Assembly: GCF_002968835.1 (NCBI RefSeq)
Contig: NZ_PKQK01000007.1
Location: 124,001 to 188,000 of the forward strand
Source: Paenibacillus sp. PCH8
GTDB taxonomy: Bacteria; Bacillota; Bacilli; Paenibacillales; Paenibacillaceae
DNA length: 64,000 nucleotides
Direction: 5' to 3'
Positions 61,468-64,000 of the stretch are shown piece by piece; position 1 is the first letter of the stretch, and each line of letters begins with the position of its first letter. The notes under the pieces are model-generated. The model saw nothing but the letters and a program-made list of their open reading frames with translations. It made no database searches and had not been told where the DNA came from. Position numbers and translations under genes: made by a program.

Positions 61468-62547
61468 GTGAAACGTCAATATGGCATTGCCGTCTTTTTA
61501 TTATGCATCGTTTTATTCATCCAGCTACCCTCAACCTATGCCTATGTAGAGTCTTCCCCTGAGGGTACACGTGAAATATTGCAAAAAAGTCTATCCATCG
61601 TCGAAATTGATCATGAGATCGAGCGCATTGCGGATAGGCAGAAGCAGCTGGCTCAACAACACCAGACATTATCCATACAACTTATGGAACAGGAAGAGCA
61701 GATACATACTCAGCAAGACCGGGCTGGAGCAGTGGTGAGGTCCTACTACACTGGGGAACGTGACAGTCTTCTGATGACGGTTCTGGGAGCAAGGTCATGG
61801 AAAGACCTGTTCGTACTATATGATTATTATCAGATCATCATCGGCAGGGATCAGGCTGTACTGGACAAGTATCAAGACCATTACCACAGTCTGCAACAGA
61901 CTTCTACTCAGATTCGCCAAACTACAGCAGAATTATCGGAAATGAAAACGAATCTTCAAAACCAGCGGGAGCGTGTAGTGGGATTGCAAAAAGAAATGGA
62001 TGAGCAAGTAGCCACCAGCGGAGATGCGGCAGCGATTCAAAAACTGATGGATGAATTGACCCTTTACTGGGAGAATATCGGCATCTATGAAGTGAAGCGA
62101 TATTTCAAAGCATTGGCGTCTGCTATGCAGAACCTGCCCGATTTTATTCAAAAGCAAAACGGAGGGATATCCACTACCGGAACGACATATACCATTCGAA
62201 TTGGACAGGATGAACTTAACGCGTTTCTACGGTCGCAAAATTCCATTTTTGAAGACTTTGCCTTTCAATTCAACGAGGATAAGATTACTGCTTCGGGTCA
62301 ACGTGATCAGTTGCAATTAAGCATTGAAGGACATTATACGGTTGAGAATGAACCTCAAAATTCCATTCGTTTTCATGTAGACAAACTCGTATTTAATCAG
62401 CTTGAATTACCAGACACGACCCGTCGAATGTTGGAACGAGAGTTTGACCTCGGGTTCTATCCACAGAAAATTCTGTCCTTCGTCAAAGCAACCGATGTTT
62501 CTACTAGTGAAGGGGTACTGGAAGTACAGTTGGCTATATCATTTTAG
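61468..62547 (+). CDS. Secreted coiled-coil protein (PcsB/CwlO-like N-terminus)
   Basis: 359 residues, GTG start with AAAGGAG upstream. Cleavable signal peptide (KRQYGIAVFLLCIVLFIQLPSTYAYV, cleavage after TYA probable), then two long helices (about 35-90 and 125-185: IERIADRQKQLAQQHQTLSIQLMEQEEQI) separated by a conserved-looking hinge VVRSYYTGERDSLLMTVLGARSWKDLF, the pattern of the PcsB/CwlO coiled-coil domain that FtsEX regulates. There is no NlpC/P60 or peptidase domain; the C-terminal ~170 residues form an unrecognised beta-rich region. Function unknown; an envelope adaptor is possible. Confidence 0.7.
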   Translation: MKRQYGIAVFLLCIVLFIQLPSTYAYVESSPEGTREILQKSLSIVEIDHEIERIADRQKQLAQQHQTLSIQLMEQEEQIHTQQDRAGAVVRSYYTGERDSLLMTVLGARSWKDLFVLYDYYQIIIGRDQAVLDKYQDHYHSLQQTSTQIRQTTAELSEMKTNLQNQRERVVGLQKEMDEQVATSGDAAAIQKLMDELTLYWENIGIYEVKRYFKALASAMQNLPDFIQKQNGGISTTGTTYTIRIGQDELNAFLRSQNSIFEDFAFQFNEDKITASGQRDQLQLSIEGHYTVENEPQNSIRFHVDKLVFNQLELPDTTRRMLEREFDLGFYPQKILSFVKATDVSTSEGVLEVQLAISF

Positions 62548-62549
62548 TG

Positions 62550-63818
62550 TTAGTTCATCGTTCTAATGCTATCTACGTATTGATTAGCTGTAATTTCTCC
62601 CGTTATGAATTGTTGCACTATCTTATGAAAATAAGTGATAACGGCGTGACTTTCGGCAGCTACGGCCTGAACATATTCGGATGAAAACCAGGATTCTCCC
62701 TTGTTCATATGATAATGTCCCGCGAGCTTCTGAGACTCCAGATCCAGTTCCTGTTGCTTTGCGGGCATATGGTTAGCCTGCTGGTACCATTTTACCTGTA
62801 TTGCAGCGGACGTCATGCCTTCAATCCATCTGCTGGCCTCTTCTGCTTCAACCGAACCGGCAGTAATGACAAAACTTCTGGAGTTGACGGATTCCAAGGT
62901 TTCGAAAGAGATCTGCTCAAATGGATCTTTATCATCTATACGGTCTCGATTAGCACCTAACAGCTGAGATAACAAGGACACAACCATCGGTGTTCCCTTC
63001 TGGTCTACAATAGGAGAGAATACGGGATGGCTAGACTGAACCATGATATGCGGTTGAATCTGATCCATTAACTGAATCCCCTGTTGAAGTCCTGCCGTTT
63101 GCGAAGAAACCTGCGATCTCTTTACTTCATCCGGTCCCATTCTCGGCTCAAACTGATTCAACCACGCGCTCGCTGCGTATACATCATTGATGTTCATTGC
63201 GATTAGAGGGATTCCATCCGCGATGGCTTGTTGAGTTAGTTCGGTCCACTGCTCCTTACTGTGAGGTAACGTCTCCAGACCAACTTTCTTCAAAAATGAA
63301 GACTGTCCAGCCAGAATATATGGGTCAAAATCAAAAGGCATACCCCATTGATATCCATTCCACTCTGTCATTCCACGGAGCCCGGCAACCGTCTCTCCCA
63401 GCGACTTTGATAAAGTCGTACCGTTCAACGGATATAAATTCCCCTTTTTAGCATAATATTGGACTTCCTCACTATCTAGCAGAACAACATCGCCGTTCTC
63501 TCCTAGTGAAAATTCAAGATCGAGCACACCCTTATATGTATCTGGCTTCACATTCCGAAGATTAATCTCAACCATCTTTGAGGCTGCAACTTCTTTGGCT
63601 ATCTTTTGAAAAACTTGAAACTCTTCATCCGTCAATGCAACTACAATCTCCAGCGGAGCTTGAGCATCTTCATTACGGGAAGATGCACCTGGGAACGTAT
63701 CCTTTTCCTGGTCGCGTTCCTGATTAAGCTGTGAACCTCTGAAGTCAAAACTCGGAGACAGGATCGTTAAAGAAAGCAGCAGTACCGCGAACAACACAAC
63801 CTGATGTCTACGCTTCAT
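62550..63818 (-). CDS. Extracellular solute-binding protein, family 1-like (orphan)
   Basis: 422 residues. An N-terminal hydrophobic segment (residues 6-22) has no Cys after it, so it is secreted or membrane-anchored, not a lipoprotein. The body resembles sugar-type binding proteins: LEIVVALTDEEFQVFQKIAKEV, DVVLLDSEEVQYYAKKGNLYPLN, GYQWGMPFDFDPYILAGQSSFLKKVGLETLP and a C-terminal EEASRWIEGM. No permease is adjacent; it converges with the coiled-coil gene with only two bases between. Many residues at the ligand cleft cannot be judged. Role unknown. Confidence 0.72.
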   Translation of the reverse strand: MKRRHQVVLFAVLLLSLTILSPSFDFRGSQLNQERDQEKDTFPGASSRNEDAQAPLEIVVALTDEEFQVFQKIAKEVAASKMVEINLRNVKPDTYKGVLDLEFSLGENGDVVLLDSEEVQYYAKKGNLYPLNGTTLSKSLGETVAGLRGMTEWNGYQWGMPFDFDPYILAGQSSFLKKVGLETLPHSKEQWTELTQQAIADGIPLIAMNINDVYAASAWLNQFEPRMGPDEVKRSQVSSQTAGLQQGIQLMDQIQPHIMVQSSHPVFSPIVDQKGTPMVVSLLSQLLGANRDRIDDKDPFEQISFETLESVNSRSFVITAGSVEAEEASRWIEGMTSAAIQVKWYQQANHMPAKQQELDLESQKLAGHYHMNKGESWFSSEYVQAVAAESHAVITYFHKIVQQFITGEITANQYVDSIRTMN

Positions 63819-63975
63819 TAACGTCCCTCCTCGCCCACTTCGTTTTTTCCTGCAACAATTATTGTAACAAATAAGTAGTGCTCTTGTCCTACCCTGCCAA
63901 AAAACACTTTTCCAGCTTTTTGCATACCCAAAGCATATCGAGTTCTGTGTTATAACACGTTATTCATTTTTCAGC

Positions 63976-64000
63976 AAAAAAGCTGGCTCCAGGAGCCAGC
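63976..64000 (-). terminator. Terminator at the right edge
   Basis: Minus strand GCTGGCTCC/GGAGCCAGC perfect 9-bp stem followed by six T. It would end a minus-strand gene beyond the window. The gap 63819-63975 holds no recognised gene. Confidence 0.85.

Noticed and set aside
1..64000. CRISPR array, tRNA/rRNA genes, insertion sequence or prophage
   Set aside because: No regularly spaced repeats, tRNA-like cloverleaf outside the T-box, transposase, integrase or phage structural gene was seen.

Overview
The window reads as a chromosomal core region of an endospore-forming, mesophilic Firmicute, almost certainly Paenibacillus. It carries a Gram-positive division and cell-wall (dcw) cluster with sporulation paralogues (spoVD, spoVE, spoIIGA-sigE-sigG), a PyrR-attenuated pyr operon, a T-box controlled ileS, bacillithiol synthesis (bshC), DapL-type diaminopimelate synthesis and rsfA. 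Gene order follows the Bacillus subtilis series rsfA-panE-bshC-mraZ ... divIVA-ileS-lspA-rluD-pyrR, interrupted by a few Paenibacillus-type insertions. Nearly all genes are on the minus strand, so transcription runs from high to low coordinates.

Layout from high to low coordinates. 63.8-58.6 kb: an orphan solute-binding protein; two plus-strand genes (a secreted coiled-coil protein and a DUF2626 protein); rsfA with a sigma-F-like promoter; panE; a DUF3397 membrane protein. 58.4-52.9 kb: an oligopeptide ABC transporter (oppA, oppB, oppC and a fused OppD-OppF ATPase). 52.8-49.8 kb: bshC and ahcY. 49.5-29.5 kb: the dcw cluster mraZ-rsmH-ftsL-pbpB-spoVD-murE-murF-mraY-murD-spoVE-murG-murB-murA-divIB-ftsA-ftsZ, headed by a promoter with a MraZ repeat operator. 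29.3-22.1 kb: spoIIGA-sigE-sigG, then ylmC-pgeF-ylmE-sepF-ylmG-ylmH-divIVA. 22.1-14.0 kb: T-box-ileS, a DUF5665 protein, a YteA-type zinc-finger protein (plus strand), lspA-rluD and dapL. 13.8-10.3 kb: a five-gene operon resembling a polyprenyl-phospho-pentose donor pathway (UbiA-type phosphoribosyltransferase, HAD phosphatase, two small EamA/SMR transporters, a large membrane glycosyltransferase-like protein). 10.1-0.6 kb: pyrR-pyrB-pyrC-carA-carB-pyrF-pyrE with one PyrR attenuator and no pyrK or pyrD. The left edge holds the N-terminus of an ABC ATPase.

Two points need attention first. sigG and pbpB are both broken by the apparent loss of a single G in a G-run. pbpB is expected to be essential, so an undercalled homopolymer is the simplest explanation, but the sequence as given does not encode either intact protein. 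The most interesting accessory content is the UbiA/HAD/SMR/GT-C operon between dapL and pyrR, followed by two non-coding insertions: a 115-nt near-perfect palindrome between pyrC and carA, and a GC-rich block inside the ileS leader bounded by 7-bp direct repeats. I saw no tRNA, rRNA, CRISPR array, transposase or prophage gene.
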